A stretch of 31,272 bases of DNA, from the NCBI GenBank assembly GCA_910579435.1, contig CAJTVF010000029.1, positions 1 through 31,272 of the forward strand. The letters are read 5' to 3'. A program made the position numbers and the translations under genes. The notes beneath the pieces are model-generated. The model was not told where the DNA came from. It ran no database searches and was given only the letters and a program-made list of their open reading frames with translations. Below are positions 14,893-23,244 of this stretch, in pieces; within the stretch, counting starts at the first letter, position 1, and each line of letters opens with the position of its first letter. Source of the stretch: an uncultured Oscillibacter sp. (GTDB taxonomy: Bacteria > Bacillota > Clostridia > Oscillospirales > Oscillospiraceae).

Positions 14893-15906
14893 TCAGATTT
14901 TCACAGCCTTGCCGGTCCGCCACGCCTCGGTGGTGGCGTAGCCGATGGCGGTGGATTTGGTTCCGTCGTAGACGCTGACGCCCGGGGCCTTGCCCTGGAG
15001 CACGCAGTCCACGAACTCCTGCACCTCGATGAGGTACGCCTCCTCGAACCGCTCCGGGAAGGAGCCTACGCACTCGGTACACACGCCGTTGGTGTTGTAC
15101 AGCCGGGCCTGGTTCTTCTCGGGAACGGCGGAGATGCGGATGGTGCCCTCGGTGCCCACGATCTCCGTCTCCACGTGGTAGCCGTAAGGGGCCGTCCGGC
15201 CCACATGAATCATGCCCATGGCGCCGTTTTCAAACTTGTAGACGGCCACGCCGGTCTCGTCGTCCCCGGCTTCCTTGAACTCCGGATGCTTGAAGGTGGC
15301 GCCCATGGCGTACACCTCCGTGGCCTCGCAGCCCAGGAACCAGCGCATCAGGTCGATGTCGTGAATAGCCATGTCCAGGAAGATGCCGCCGGAGGTCTTG
15401 GCAAAGCGGATGGCCCCGTCCACGAAGGCCTCCGGGTCAATGCCGGTGGCCTTCACCAGGTAGGGCGTGCCGACGGCCCCCTCCTCGATCTTCTGCTTGG
15501 CGTAGGAATAGGACTTGTCGTAGCGCCGCATGAAGCCAAGCATGAAGGTCAGTTCCGGGTGCCGCTCCACGGCGGCCTCCGCCTGCTTGCACTGGGCCAC
15601 GTCCACACCCAGGGGCTTTTCGGAGAAGACGTGCTTCCCCGCGTCCAGGGCGGCCTCGATCTGCCAGCAGTGCTCGCTGGAGGTGGTGACGATGACCACC
15701 GCGTCGATGTCGGCCTTGGCCAGCATCTCCTTATAGTCCGTGTAGACGTCCGTGACGCCCAGCTCGTTTTTGGCGTATTCCAGCTCGGCAGGGACGATGG
15801 AGCATGCCGCCGCCAAGTCCGCGCCGGGAATTTTATAGCGGATGTTCTGGGCGTGGACCCTGCCAAGGCGGCCCAGGCCCACGATGCCGATTTTCAGCTT
15901 TTCCAT
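14893..15906 (-). CDS. Gfo/Idh/MocA-family dehydrogenase (inositol 2-dehydrogenase-like)
   Basis: This 337-residue NAD(P)-dependent oxidoreductase has the N-terminal Rossmann motif GIVGLGRLGRVHA (8-20), the SEKPLG motif with the catalytic lysine, and the D-x-x-x-H-D motif (MAIHDIDLMRW) of the family, followed by TEIVGTEGTIRI. Overall wording is close to IolG-type myo-inositol 2-dehydrogenases, but the family includes many sugar and polyol dehydrogenases. It is the last gene of the importer operon; its ATG overlaps the permease stop as TAATG. A likely role is the first oxidation step of the imported compound. Confidence 0.88.
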   Translation of the reverse strand: MEKLKIGIVGLGRLGRVHAQNIRYKIPGADLAAACSIVPAELEYAKNELGVTDVYTDYKEMLAKADIDAVVIVTTSSEHCWQIEAALDAGKHVFSEKPLGVDVAQCKQAEAAVERHPELTFMLGFMRRYDKSYSYAKQKIEEGAVGTPYLVKATGIDPEAFVDGAIRFAKTSGGIFLDMAIHDIDLMRWFLGCEATEVYAMGATFKHPEFKEAGDDETGVAVYKFENGAMGMIHVGRTAPYGYHVETEIVGTEGTIRISAVPEKNQARLYNTNGVCTECVGSFPERFEEAYLIEVQEFVDCVLQGKAPGVSVYDGTKSTAIGYATTEAWRTGKAVKI

Positions 15907-16919
15907 TACTTCGCGACCTTCTCCTTCTCCTCGGCCTCCTGCTTGGCGGCGGCGGCCATGCGGCGGTTCTTCGCCTCCATGCCGGCACGGACCACGTCCA
16001 TGAAGACCGCCAGGATGATGACCAGGCCCAGGACGATGTTCTGACCAGCGGAGTCGATGGACAGCATGGTGAAGCCGTTGCGGAGGACTGCGATGATCAG
16101 GCAGCCCAGCATGGTGCCGATCATAGTACCCTTGCCTCCGGTGAAGGAGGCTCCGCCGATGATGCAGGCCGCGATGGCGTCCGTATCATAGGGCTGGTTT
16201 GCGTTTGCTCCGTTGCAGATGCCGGACCGGCCGATGGAGACGATGCCGCCCAGGGCCGCCATGATGCCGCTCATAGTGTAGCAGAAGGTCAGGACGTTGG
16301 CGGTATTGATGCCGGAGAGGCGGGTGGCCTCCATGTTGCCGCCGGCGCAGTAGATGGACCGTCCCAGGGCCGTACGGCTGAGGAACAGGTGCATAATGAT
16401 ATACAGAATGATAACCACGATAAAGCTGACGGGGAAGCCGCCGATGGTATCCCTGCCCAGCTTCTGGACGGAATCGGGGAAGTTGTTGACCATCTGGCTG
16501 CCGGTGACAAGCAAAGCCAGGCCCCAGAGAACGTTCTTCATACCCAGGGTGGACACGAAGGGATGGGGCAGGTGCAGGCGGGTCAGCAGGGTGCCGTTGA
16601 TGAAGCCCACCAGGCCGCCGGCCACAATGGCTACCACCATCATCAGCACGCCGCTGGAGATTTCGGCCTTGTTCATCGCGCCCATGACGCAGGCGCAGAA
16701 CACGGCGTTGGCGCCCACGGAGAGGTCAATGCCCGCGGTGATGAGGCAGAGCAGCATGCCCGTCGCCAGGAAGGCGTTGAAGGCCGTCTGCTTCAGGATG
16801 CCCATGAGGTTGCTGTAGCTGTAGAAATTGGAGTTTGCGACGGACAGGACCACGCACATGATTACCAGGGCCAGCAGGGTTCCCATTTGGAACCCGGACC
16901 CGCTCTTTTTCTTAGTCAT
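15906..16919 (-). CDS. Sugar ABC transporter permease (RbsC type)
   Basis: The 337-residue hydrophobic protein belongs to the BPD_transp_2 family that pairs with RbsA-like ATPases. Landmarks are LMGILKQTAFNAFLATGMLLCLITAGIDLSVGA, ALGRSIYCAGGNMEATRLSGI, and the typical ACIIGGASFTGGKGTMIGTMLGCLIIAVLRNGF. About ten membrane spans are expected. The C-terminal tail is charged (KQEAEEKEKVAK). The start overlaps the ATPase gene by 8 bases. Substrate cannot be read from the permease. Confidence 0.92.
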   Translation of the reverse strand: MTKKKSGSGFQMGTLLALVIMCVVLSVANSNFYSYSNLMGILKQTAFNAFLATGMLLCLITAGIDLSVGANAVFCACVMGAMNKAEISSGVLMMVVAIVAGGLVGFINGTLLTRLHLPHPFVSTLGMKNVLWGLALLVTGSQMVNNFPDSVQKLGRDTIGGFPVSFIVVIILYIIMHLFLSRTALGRSIYCAGGNMEATRLSGINTANVLTFCYTMSGIMAALGGIVSIGRSGICNGANANQPYDTDAIAACIIGGASFTGGKGTMIGTMLGCLIIAVLRNGFTMLSIDSAGQNIVLGLVIILAVFMDVVRAGMEAKNRRMAAAAKQEAEEKEKVAK

Positions 16920-18414
16920 CTAAACTACCTCCCCAAGCCGCTTTCATAATGTCCTCCTGGTTGAAATGCTTGCTGTCCCGTTCCACGGTGGCCATGACCC
17001 GGCCGCCCCGCATGACGACCACCCGGTCGCTCATGCCCAGGATCTCCGGCATTTCGGAGGAGATCATGATGACGCATTTTCCCGCCTTTACCAGGCTGTT
17101 CATAACATTGTAAACCTCGACCTTCGCACCCACGTCGATGCCGCGGGTGGGTTCGTCGAAGATGTAGATGTCCGCTTCACTGTTGAGCCATTTGCCGATG
17201 ACCACCTTCTGTTGGTTGCCGCCGGAGAGCTGGCCCACGATCTCGTCGATGGAGGGGGTCTTGATCCGCAGGGTCTGGATGTGCCCCTCGCCGGAGTCCT
17301 GGATGCGCTTCTCGTCCAGGAACAAGCCGGTGGTATGCCGTTTCAGGCTGGCCAGCACCAGGTTGGTGCGGATGGTCTCCTGCAAAACCAGGCCCTGGCC
17401 CTTCCGGTCCTCCGTCAGCAGGGCGACGCCCTCCGCGATGGCCTGTTTGGGGCTCTTGATATGGACTTCCTTGCCCTTGATGTAGATTTTGCCGCCGTCG
17501 ATGGGGTCCGCGCCGAAGACGGCCCGGACAGTCTCCGTCCGTCCCGCGCCCACCAGGCCGCTCATGCCCAGAATCTGGCCGCCGTAAGCCTCCAGGCTGA
17601 CGTTTTTCAGCACGCCGCCAATGGAGAGGTTCTCAATTTTCAGCATGCACTCGCCCTTGGCGCCGAACTCCTTGGGGAACTGGTTCTCCAGGGTGCGGCC
17701 CACCATGGCGGTGATGAGGGAGTCGTTGTTCCAGTCCTGGATGTCCCGGGTCTCGATAAACTCGCCGTCCCGGATGACCGTCACCCGGTCGCAGAGCTCG
17801 AACAGCTCCTCCAGCTTGTGGGAAACGAAGAGGATGCCCACGCCCCGGGCCTTCAGCTCCCGGCAGGTCTGCATCAGCTGCTTGACCTCTTTTTCGCCCA
17901 GGGAAGAGGTCGGCTCGTCCATGATAATCATTTTCGCGTCGATCAGCACCGCCTTGGCAATCTCGATCATCTGCTGAACGCCCATGCCGAAGGTGCCCGC
18001 GGCTTTCCGGGGATCGATGTCCTGGCCCAGGGACTGCATGACCTCGGCGGCCTTTTTGTGCATACCCTCGTAATCCAGGAGGAAGCCCTTCTTGGTCCAC
18101 TTGTTGATAAAAATGTTGTCCGTGACGCTGAGGAGCTTTTCGATGTTCAGCTCCTGATACACGCAGGCGATGCCCGCGGCGGCAGATTCGTTGGGGTTCT
18201 TAAAAACCTTTCGCTCCCCGTGGACATAGATCTCGCCCTCATCCGCCATGTGGACGCCGGTGAGGACCTTGATCAGCGTGGATTTGCCCGCGCCGTTCTC
18301 ACCGATCAATCCGTGGATCTCGCCCGGCTTCACGGCCAGCTGCATGTTGTGCAGGGCTACGACGCCGGGAAACCGTTTGGTTACGTTTTTCAGCTCAACT
18401 ACGTATTCGCCCAC
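16912..18414 (-). CDS. Sugar ABC transporter ATP-binding protein (RbsA/MglA type)
   Basis: This 500-residue protein has two ATPase domains in tandem. The N-terminal domain carries Walker A GENGAGKST and Walker B MIIMDEPTSSL. The C-terminal domain has the degenerate Walker A GLVGAGRTE and an intact LSGGNQQK with IYIFDEPTRGIDVG. One active and one degenerate site is normal for this family. The start is a GTG at 18412-18414 behind GAGGTG. A hairpin lies between this gene and the binding-protein gene, which is transcribed first. Confidence 0.94.
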   Translation of the reverse strand: MGEYVVELKNVTKRFPGVVALHNMQLAVKPGEIHGLIGENGAGKSTLIKVLTGVHMADEGEIYVHGERKVFKNPNESAAAGIACVYQELNIEKLLSVTDNIFINKWTKKGFLLDYEGMHKKAAEVMQSLGQDIDPRKAAGTFGMGVQQMIEIAKAVLIDAKMIIMDEPTSSLGEKEVKQLMQTCRELKARGVGILFVSHKLEELFELCDRVTVIRDGEFIETRDIQDWNNDSLITAMVGRTLENQFPKEFGAKGECMLKIENLSIGGVLKNVSLEAYGGQILGMSGLVGAGRTETVRAVFGADPIDGGKIYIKGKEVHIKSPKQAIAEGVALLTEDRKGQGLVLQETIRTNLVLASLKRHTTGLFLDEKRIQDSGEGHIQTLRIKTPSIDEIVGQLSGGNQQKVVIGKWLNSEADIYIFDEPTRGIDVGAKVEVYNVMNSLVKAGKCVIMISSEMPEILGMSDRVVVMRGGRVMATVERDSKHFNQEDIMKAAWGGSLDD

Positions 18415-18494
18415 CTAATAATCACCTCATTCTCTTGGAAATCCGGGTTTCAAACCGCGCTTGGATTTGGAAATATGTTACAGGGGAACGAGAA

Positions 18495-18533
18495 AAGGGG
18501 CCCTGCTCCGGCGGAGCCGGAACGGGGCCCCTT
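18495..18533 (-). terminator. Intercistronic hairpin between binding protein and ATPase genes
   Basis: AAGGGGCCC (18495-18503) pairs with 18524-18533, with an inner stem CTCCGGC/GCCGGAG type. Reading on the minus strand, the stem is followed by TTTTCTC. Partial termination here would give more binding protein than ATPase and permease. Confidence 0.7.
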
Positions 18534-18571
18534 CCACTCACTTCAAAAGGGATGTACGGCTGTTATACGTA

Positions 18572-19627
18572 TTAGGCCAGGTAGCCCTGGAGCTGCTCCA
18601 GGCGGGCCTGGGCGGTGTCGGGATCGACGATGCTGGCGCCGGCGTCGATGAACTCGTCCAGGGTCTCGCCCTGGAGGGCGCGGACCACAGCGTCTACGGA
18701 GTTGTAGCCCATGCTGTAGCCCTCCTGGCAGACGGACATGGTCTCCTCACCGGCGAGGATGGAGTTGCAGGCGGACTGGATGCCGTCAAAGCCCAGGAAC
18801 ACGGTGTTCTTGTAGTTTTCGTTGCCGGAGGCGGCGGCGGCCCGGGCGGCGGCCATGGCCATATCGTCGTTGTTGGCGCAGATGACCGCGATTCCCTCGG
18901 GGTGGTTCTGGATGATGGCTTCCATGCAGGTGACGGCCTGGTCGGCTACGGCGTTGGCATACTGGGTCTCGTCAGAGAGGAAGGTGCCGCCGGCGGCCTC
19001 GATGCCGGCCTTGTAGCCCGCCATACGGGCCTCGTTGGTGGAGTCGCCCTGGACGCCCGCGATCTCAATGCACTTGATCTCTTCCCAGCCGCGCTCTTTG
19101 GCCAGCTTCGCGGCGGCCTCGCCGCCCAGCTTCGCGGCGGCCTCGTTGCCGGTGCCGACGAAGGAGAGGACCTCGGGGGCGTCAATGTCGGTATCCACGG
19201 CCACGATGGGCTTGGTCTGCCCGGAGATCATGTTGGAGACCATGTCGGCCTGGAGGGGGGCGATGACATAACCGTCGATGTCGGCGTTGTTCATGTCGGT
19301 TTCGATCATGTTCAGCTGTTCGTCATAGGAGGTTTCGGAGGTAGCGCCCTTGACCGTGACCGTCACATTGGGATGGTCCTTCGCATAGGCGTTGGCGCCG
19401 GCTACCACATAGCCCCAGTACTCGGAGGCGGTGGTCTTCAGGATGACGGAGATGTTGTAGCTCTCGTCGCTGGAGCCGGAATCGGCGGGCTGGGCGTCGC
19501 TGCCGGAATCGGCGGGCTGGGACTGCCCGCTGTCGGCGGGAGCGGAGGAGCCGCCGTCATTGCCGCCGCAGGCGGCCAGGGACAGGGCCATGGCAAGGGT
19601 GAGGATCAGTGCGAGAAACTTCTTCAT
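18572..19627 (-). CDS. Sugar ABC transporter substrate-binding lipoprotein (RbsB type)
   Basis: The 351-residue protein starts MKKFLALILTLAMALSLAAC, a lipoprotein signal with Cys20, then a Gly/Ser/Ala/Asp linker (about 21-55). The periplasmic-binding-protein 4 fold follows: NISVILKTTASEYWGYVVAGANAYA, DGYVIAPLQADM, KPIVAVDTDID, AVICANNDDMAMAA and VFLGFDGI. AAAAGGAG precedes the ATG at 19627; the reading frame extends upstream without a better start. Binding of a pentose, hexose or inositol is plausible; the linked dehydrogenase favours a polyol. First gene of the operon. Confidence 0.93.
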   Translation of the reverse strand: MKKFLALILTLAMALSLAACGGNDGGSSAPADSGQSQPADSGSDAQPADSGSSDESYNISVILKTTASEYWGYVVAGANAYAKDHPNVTVTVKGATSETSYDEQLNMIETDMNNADIDGYVIAPLQADMVSNMISGQTKPIVAVDTDIDAPEVLSFVGTGNEAAAKLGGEAAAKLAKERGWEEIKCIEIAGVQGDSTNEARMAGYKAGIEAAGGTFLSDETQYANAVADQAVTCMEAIIQNHPEGIAVICANNDDMAMAAARAAAASGNENYKNTVFLGFDGIQSACNSILAGEETMSVCQEGYSMGYNSVDAVVRALQGETLDEFIDAGASIVDPDTAQARLEQLQGYLA

Positions 19628-19687
19628 AACTTCTTTTCTCCTTTTCGAATGATGTTTCCGAAAAACAGAAAGCCCTCCCGGAACTTC

Positions 19688-19716
19688 TTTCCCCGCGCTT
19701 GTAAAGCGCGGGGAAA
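19688..19716 (-). promoter_or_regulatory. Leader hairpin of the sugar operon
   Basis: A perfect 13-bp stem (19688-19700 with 19704-19716) and loop of 3 lie in the 5' leader, followed downstream in the transcript by GAAGTTCC rather than a T-run. GGAGTACTCC at 19718-19727 is another palindrome. It may be an mRNA stabiliser or part of an attenuator. Confidence 0.45.
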
Positions 19717-19769
19717 AGGAGTACTCCCTTTCCAAAATTCCCGTGGGAAAAGGCCATGATGCCTTTCGA

Positions 19770-19787
19770 AAAATACGTCCGTATTTT
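19770..19787. promoter_or_regulatory. Operator-like palindrome over the sugar operon -10
   Basis: AAAATACG-TC-CGTATTTT is a perfect inverted repeat with 8-base arms. It overlaps the -10 (19783-19788) and the expected transcript start, the usual position for a repressor site. The regulator is not in the window. Confidence 0.65.
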
Positions 19788-19812
19788 AGCACAAAGGACC
19801 GCTGTCAGTCAA
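19783..19812 (-). promoter_or_regulatory. Sigma-A promoter of the sugar operon
   Basis: On the minus strand, TTGACT (complement of 19807-19812) and TAAAAT (complement of 19783-19788) are 18 bp apart, about 150 bases upstream of the binding-protein start. Confidence 0.75.
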
Positions 19813-19943
19813 TAAGAGTATACTATATTTGTACAGTTCCGAAGAAATAAACGGGCATTTTTGTGGATAGTATCTAAGGCAAAAAATCATAATTTCCAGA
19901 GATGGCCAACTCTTCGGCAAAGGCTCCTGTTCCGGCGGGAGGG

Positions 19944-21782
19944 CTATTCCTCCACCCCCGCCCGCCAGTCCCGGATGACCTTCAAGAAAACCTCGCCGTA
20001 GCGCTCCGCCTTCACACGGCCCACGCCGGAGACCTGCAAGAATTCCTCCATGTTCAGGGGCCGCAGGGCCGCCATGTCCGTAAGCGCTGCGTTGGAAAAA
20101 ACGACATAGGCGGGGACCCCCGCCTCCTGTGCCAGGCGGAAGCGAAGGGCTTTCAGCGCCGCCAGCAGGCTGCCGTCCGCCTCTTGGGAAGCGGCCTGAG
20201 GGGCCGTTTTTCCGGCGGGGCCGGTCTTTGCCGCCTCCGCCGCCCGCTCCCGGAAGAGGACCTGCTTCCCCCGGAAGAGCACGTCCCCCGCCCGGGCCGT
20301 CAGCCGGAGGACAGGGTACTCCTCCCCGTCGCTGCGGAGATAGCCCTCCTCCATCAAAAAGTCGATGTACCGCTGGACGCGGTCCTGGTCCATGCCCTTT
20401 AAGGCCCCGTGGGTGGGGAGCTGGTCCAGGCCCAGCTGGAGGACCCGCTTGTCCCGGCTGCCCCGGAGGAGCTTGATGATAACGGCGGCCCCCAGGCCGT
20501 AGGCATAGCGCTTTTCCACCCGGGCCACGGCGGAGAGAATCTTCTGAGCCTCCACGGTGATGTCCCGCTCCACGAAGCTCCCGGCGCAGTTTCCGCAGTT
20601 CCCGCAGCTTCCGCCGTGGATCTCGCCGAAGTAGTCCAGGAGGTCCGCCCGGAGGCAGCCGCCGGTCTTGCAGTAGCGGACCATCCGGTCCAGGCGGATA
20701 AGGTCCCGGCGGAGGCGGTCCGGGTCCCCCTCCTGGTCCTCCTGGGAGTTGGCGATGAGGAATTTTGCCGTCCGCACGTCCCCGGCGGCGTAGAGCAGGA
20801 CGCAGCGGGCGGGACTGCCGTCCCGTCCGGCCCGGCCCGCCTCCTGGTAGTAGCTCTCCAGATCCTTGGGCATGTTGTAATGGACCACAAAGCTGACGTT
20901 GGATTTGTCAATGCCCATGCCAAAGGCGTTGGTGGCCACCATCACCCGGGCCTGGTCGTAGACGAAGCCCTCCTGGCTCTGGCGGCGCTCCTGGTCCTCC
21001 ATCCCGGCGTGATACCGGGCGGCGGGGACGCCCTGGGCCAGCAGGGAGGCGGTGACGGAATCCACCGTTTTCCGCGTGGCGCAGTAGACGATGCCGCTCT
21101 GCCCCGGCCGCTCCGCCAGGAAGCGGGAGAGCCACTGGTCCTTGTCCCTGGCCCGGACCACCTCGAAAAAGAGATTGGGCCGGTCAAAGCCCGTGGTGAT
21201 CCGCAGGGGGTCCCGGAGCTCCAGCAGGGTTTCGATGTCCCGGCGCACCGCCGCTGTGGCGGTGGCGGTGAAGGCCCCCACCGGGGGCCGGACCGGGAGG
21301 GAACGGACCAGCTCCGCGATTTCCAGATAGCTGGGCCGGAAATCCTGGCCCCACTGGGAGACGCAGTGGGCCTCGTCCACGGCAACCAGGGAGACGGGCA
21401 GCTCCTCCAGCAGGCGGCGGAAGCCCTCCGCTTGGAGGCGTTCCGGGGCAATATAGAGGAGCTTGCACTCCCCCCGGCGGATTTGGCGGTAGACCGCCCG
21501 GTATTCCTCCGCGTCCAGGGAGGAGTTGATGTACGCGGCGGGGATGCCCGCCTGGGCCAGGGCGGCTACCTGGTCCTTCATCAGGGAGATGAGGGGGGAG
21601 AGGACCAGGGTCAGCCCCGGCAGCAGCAGGGCCGGAAGCTGATAGCAGACGGATTTCCCCGCCCCGGTGGGCATGACGCCCATCGCGTCCCGGCCAGAGA
21701 GCAGGGCGTCTACCAAGGGCTCCTGCCCGGGGCGGAAGCCGCTGTGGCCGAAATACTGTTTCAAAAGGGTAAGTTTTTCCAT
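19944..21782 (-). CDS. recQ: ATP-dependent DNA helicase RecQ
   Basis: The 3'-5' helicase has 612 residues. Helicase motifs are MPTGAGKS (37-44), DEAH (136-139, VDEAHCVSQWGQDFRP), TATATA, and motif VI QEAGRAGRDG (313-322). A zinc-binding RecQ-Ct segment has Cys371, Cys376, Cys393, Cys396 and Cys399. The RQC winged helix follows, then a C-terminal HRDC domain (about 535-600) with LNMEEFLQVSGVGRVKAERYG. All three domains are present at normal length. GGAGG precedes the ATG. Copy 1 of the 162-bp element lies just upstream of the start. Confidence 0.95.
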   Translation of the reverse strand: MEKLTLLKQYFGHSGFRPGQEPLVDALLSGRDAMGVMPTGAGKSVCYQLPALLLPGLTLVLSPLISLMKDQVAALAQAGIPAAYINSSLDAEEYRAVYRQIRRGECKLLYIAPERLQAEGFRRLLEELPVSLVAVDEAHCVSQWGQDFRPSYLEIAELVRSLPVRPPVGAFTATATAAVRRDIETLLELRDPLRITTGFDRPNLFFEVVRARDKDQWLSRFLAERPGQSGIVYCATRKTVDSVTASLLAQGVPAARYHAGMEDQERRQSQEGFVYDQARVMVATNAFGMGIDKSNVSFVVHYNMPKDLESYYQEAGRAGRDGSPARCVLLYAAGDVRTAKFLIANSQEDQEGDPDRLRRDLIRLDRMVRYCKTGGCLRADLLDYFGEIHGGSCGNCGNCAGSFVERDITVEAQKILSAVARVEKRYAYGLGAAVIIKLLRGSRDKRVLQLGLDQLPTHGALKGMDQDRVQRYIDFLMEEGYLRSDGEEYPVLRLTARAGDVLFRGKQVLFRERAAEAAKTGPAGKTAPQAASQEADGSLLAALKALRFRLAQEAGVPAYVVFSNAALTDMAALRPLNMEEFLQVSGVGRVKAERYGEVFLKVIRDWRAGVEE

Positions 21783-21804
21783 AGGACGGGCCTCCTGTGT
21801 TTTT

Positions 21805-21966
21805 AGAACCAGTCTTCACAATCGTTGAACGCCGTCTGGCCGGTCTTTTTCCCGGCATACCGCGCCGATTCCCTTGCCATACGTCAGTATGGCTGCGGAA
21901 AATCTCCTTGTCTGCCGGGAAACATCCTCGTCCACCCGGCATCCCACGGTTATGAAGACTGGTTCT
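21805..21966. repeat. 162-bp terminally inverted structured element, copy 1
   Basis: The ends are AGAACCAGTCTTCA and its exact complement, with pairing continuing to about 20 bases (one C-A mismatch, one T-G). Inside lie a TTTCCCGGCA/TGCCGGGAAA stem and an apical GCCATAC-GTCA-GTATGGC hairpin. Copy 2 at 26375-26536 has the same length and plan. No target-site duplication is obvious. It fills the gap between recQ and the methyltransferase pseudogene and touches the latter's stop codon. Confidence 0.88.
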
Positions 21967-22371
21967 TACTTTTGCGCGAGGATCAGGTAACGGTGGATGG
22001 TCCCTTGAATCCGCCCGGTTTTTTCCAGTTCCTCCTGCATGGCGAGGAGGCGGTCAAAGCAGCGGTCCACGGAAAAACCGGGGAATTCCCATTCAATGAC
22101 CCGGGCGAACCAGACGAAGGCCCCCGCGTCGTAAAACAGGATGGGCCGGAAGGCCTCCCCTCCCCGCAGAATGCGGAAGCCCGCCGCCTCCGGTATCATA
22201 GTCCAAAAGCGCCAGATCATCCCGCAGGTGTTCCCGGACGAGAGCCCGGTAATTCCAGGGCAGGTCATGCTCCTCCGCAAACCGGCCCTGAATGTGGGAG
22301 AAATCCCAGCCGTGTATGTGGGCCTGGGCTTCCTCCGCCTGCCAAAGGGACTTCCATTCCGCTGCGGTCAT
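21966..22371 (-). pseudogene. SAM-dependent methyltransferase, internally deleted and frameshifted
   Basis: The 5' part (22371 to about 22182) reads MTAAEWKSLWQAEEAQAHIH and on to LALLDYDTGGG, which is motif I of a class I methyltransferase family common in Firmicutes. The frame then degenerates. From about 22191 a different frame reads EAAGFRILRGGEAFRPILFY, ending GTIHRYLILAQK, which is the C-terminus of the same family. About 110 residues between motif I and this segment are missing, judged from my memory of intact homologues of about 245 residues. The join lies at GGAGGCGGCG (complement of 22182-22191), which fits both GGGE and EAAG codons, so a deletion between short direct repeats is likely. 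GGGAGG precedes the ATG. An assembly error is an alternative. Confidence 0.75.
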
Positions 22372-22462
22372 AAACAAGCCTCCCTTTCATCAGACAGTCA
22401 AATGGGTTCGCCTTTGATTCTATCATGGCTTTCCCGGCAATTCAAGCCAGGAAAACCGCCCC

Positions 22463-22492
22463 TTGACTTTCGCCCCGGTTCCGCTGTAAAAT
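22463..22492 (+). promoter_or_regulatory. Sigma-A promoter of the metal ABC operon
   Basis: TTGACT (22463-22468) and TAAAAT (22487-22492) are 18 bp apart. No obvious Zur- or MntR-type palindrome overlaps them. Confidence 0.7.
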
Positions 22493-22530
22493 GGCGGCAA
22501 TTAACATCTTTTTCATCAGGAGGCGCATTT

Positions 22531-23244
22531 ATGGAGCGTGCCGAGCTTATTGTCTGCCGGGACCTGTCCCTGGGCTACGAGGGACAGAGCGTCCTGAGCC
22601 ATTTCGATCTTCGTATCCGGAGCGGGGACTACCTCTGCATCGTGGGGGACAACGGCTCCGGGAAGTCCACCCTGCTCCGGGGGCTTCTGGGGCTCCTTCC
22701 GCCCCTGGCGGGGACCATCGAGCGGGCGGCGGAGCTGGAGGAGGGGGCCGTGGGCTATCTCCCCCAGCAGACCCGGGCCCAGCGGGATTTCCCCGCCACA
22801 GTGGAGGAGGTGGTCCTCTCCGGCTTTTTGAACCGGAAGGGGCTGCGGTTTTTCTACTCCGCCGCCCAGCGCTCCCAGGCGCTGATGAATCTCGGAAAGC
22901 TGGGAGCGCTGGAGCTGCGGAACCAGAGCTACCGGGACCTATCCGGAGGCCAGCAGCAGCGGGTCCTGCTGGCCCGGGCCCTCTGCGCCGCCAGCCGCCT
23001 GCTGATTCTGGACGAGCCGGTCACCGGCCTGGACCCCGCCGCCGCCCAGGACCTCTACAAGACGCTGGCCTATTTAAATAAGAAGGAGGGCATGGCCGTG
23101 GTCATGGTGACCCACGATCTCCGCCCCGCCCTGCGGGAGGCGGGGACGGTACTCCACATTGGACACAGCGGGACCTTTCTGGGCACTCCGGCGGAGTACC
23201 TGGCCTCGCCTTACGGCAGACGCTTTCAGGAGGCTGCGGAATGA
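22531..23244 (+). CDS. Metal (zinc/manganese) ABC transporter ATP-binding protein
   Basis: The 237-residue ATPase has Walker A GDNGSGKST (39-47), the Q-loop VGYLPQQTRAQRDFPATVEEVVLSG typical of ZnuC/AdcC/MntB proteins, the signature LSGGQQQR, Walker B LLILDEPVTGLDP and the H-loop MVTHD. The ATG at 22531 is preferred because AGGAGG precedes it and the family start is short; the frame is open much further upstream. It overlaps the permease by 4 bases. No metal-binding lipoprotein gene is adjacent. Confidence 0.92.
   Translation: MERAELIVCRDLSLGYEGQSVLSHFDLRIRSGDYLCIVGDNGSGKSTLLRGLLGLLPPLAGTIERAAELEEGAVGYLPQQTRAQRDFPATVEEVVLSGFLNRKGLRFFYSAAQRSQALMNLGKLGALELRNQSYRDLSGGQQQRVLLARALCAASRLLILDEPVTGLDPAAAQDLYKTLAYLNKKEGMAVVMVTHDLRPALREAGTVLHIGHSGTFLGTPAEYLASPYGRRFQEAAE

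Noticed and set aside
21784..21942. Minus-strand frame reading MPGGRGCFPADKE across copy 1 of the 162-bp element
   Set aside because: It lies inside the fold-back element, and copy 2 does not keep the frame; the pairing explains the conservation.
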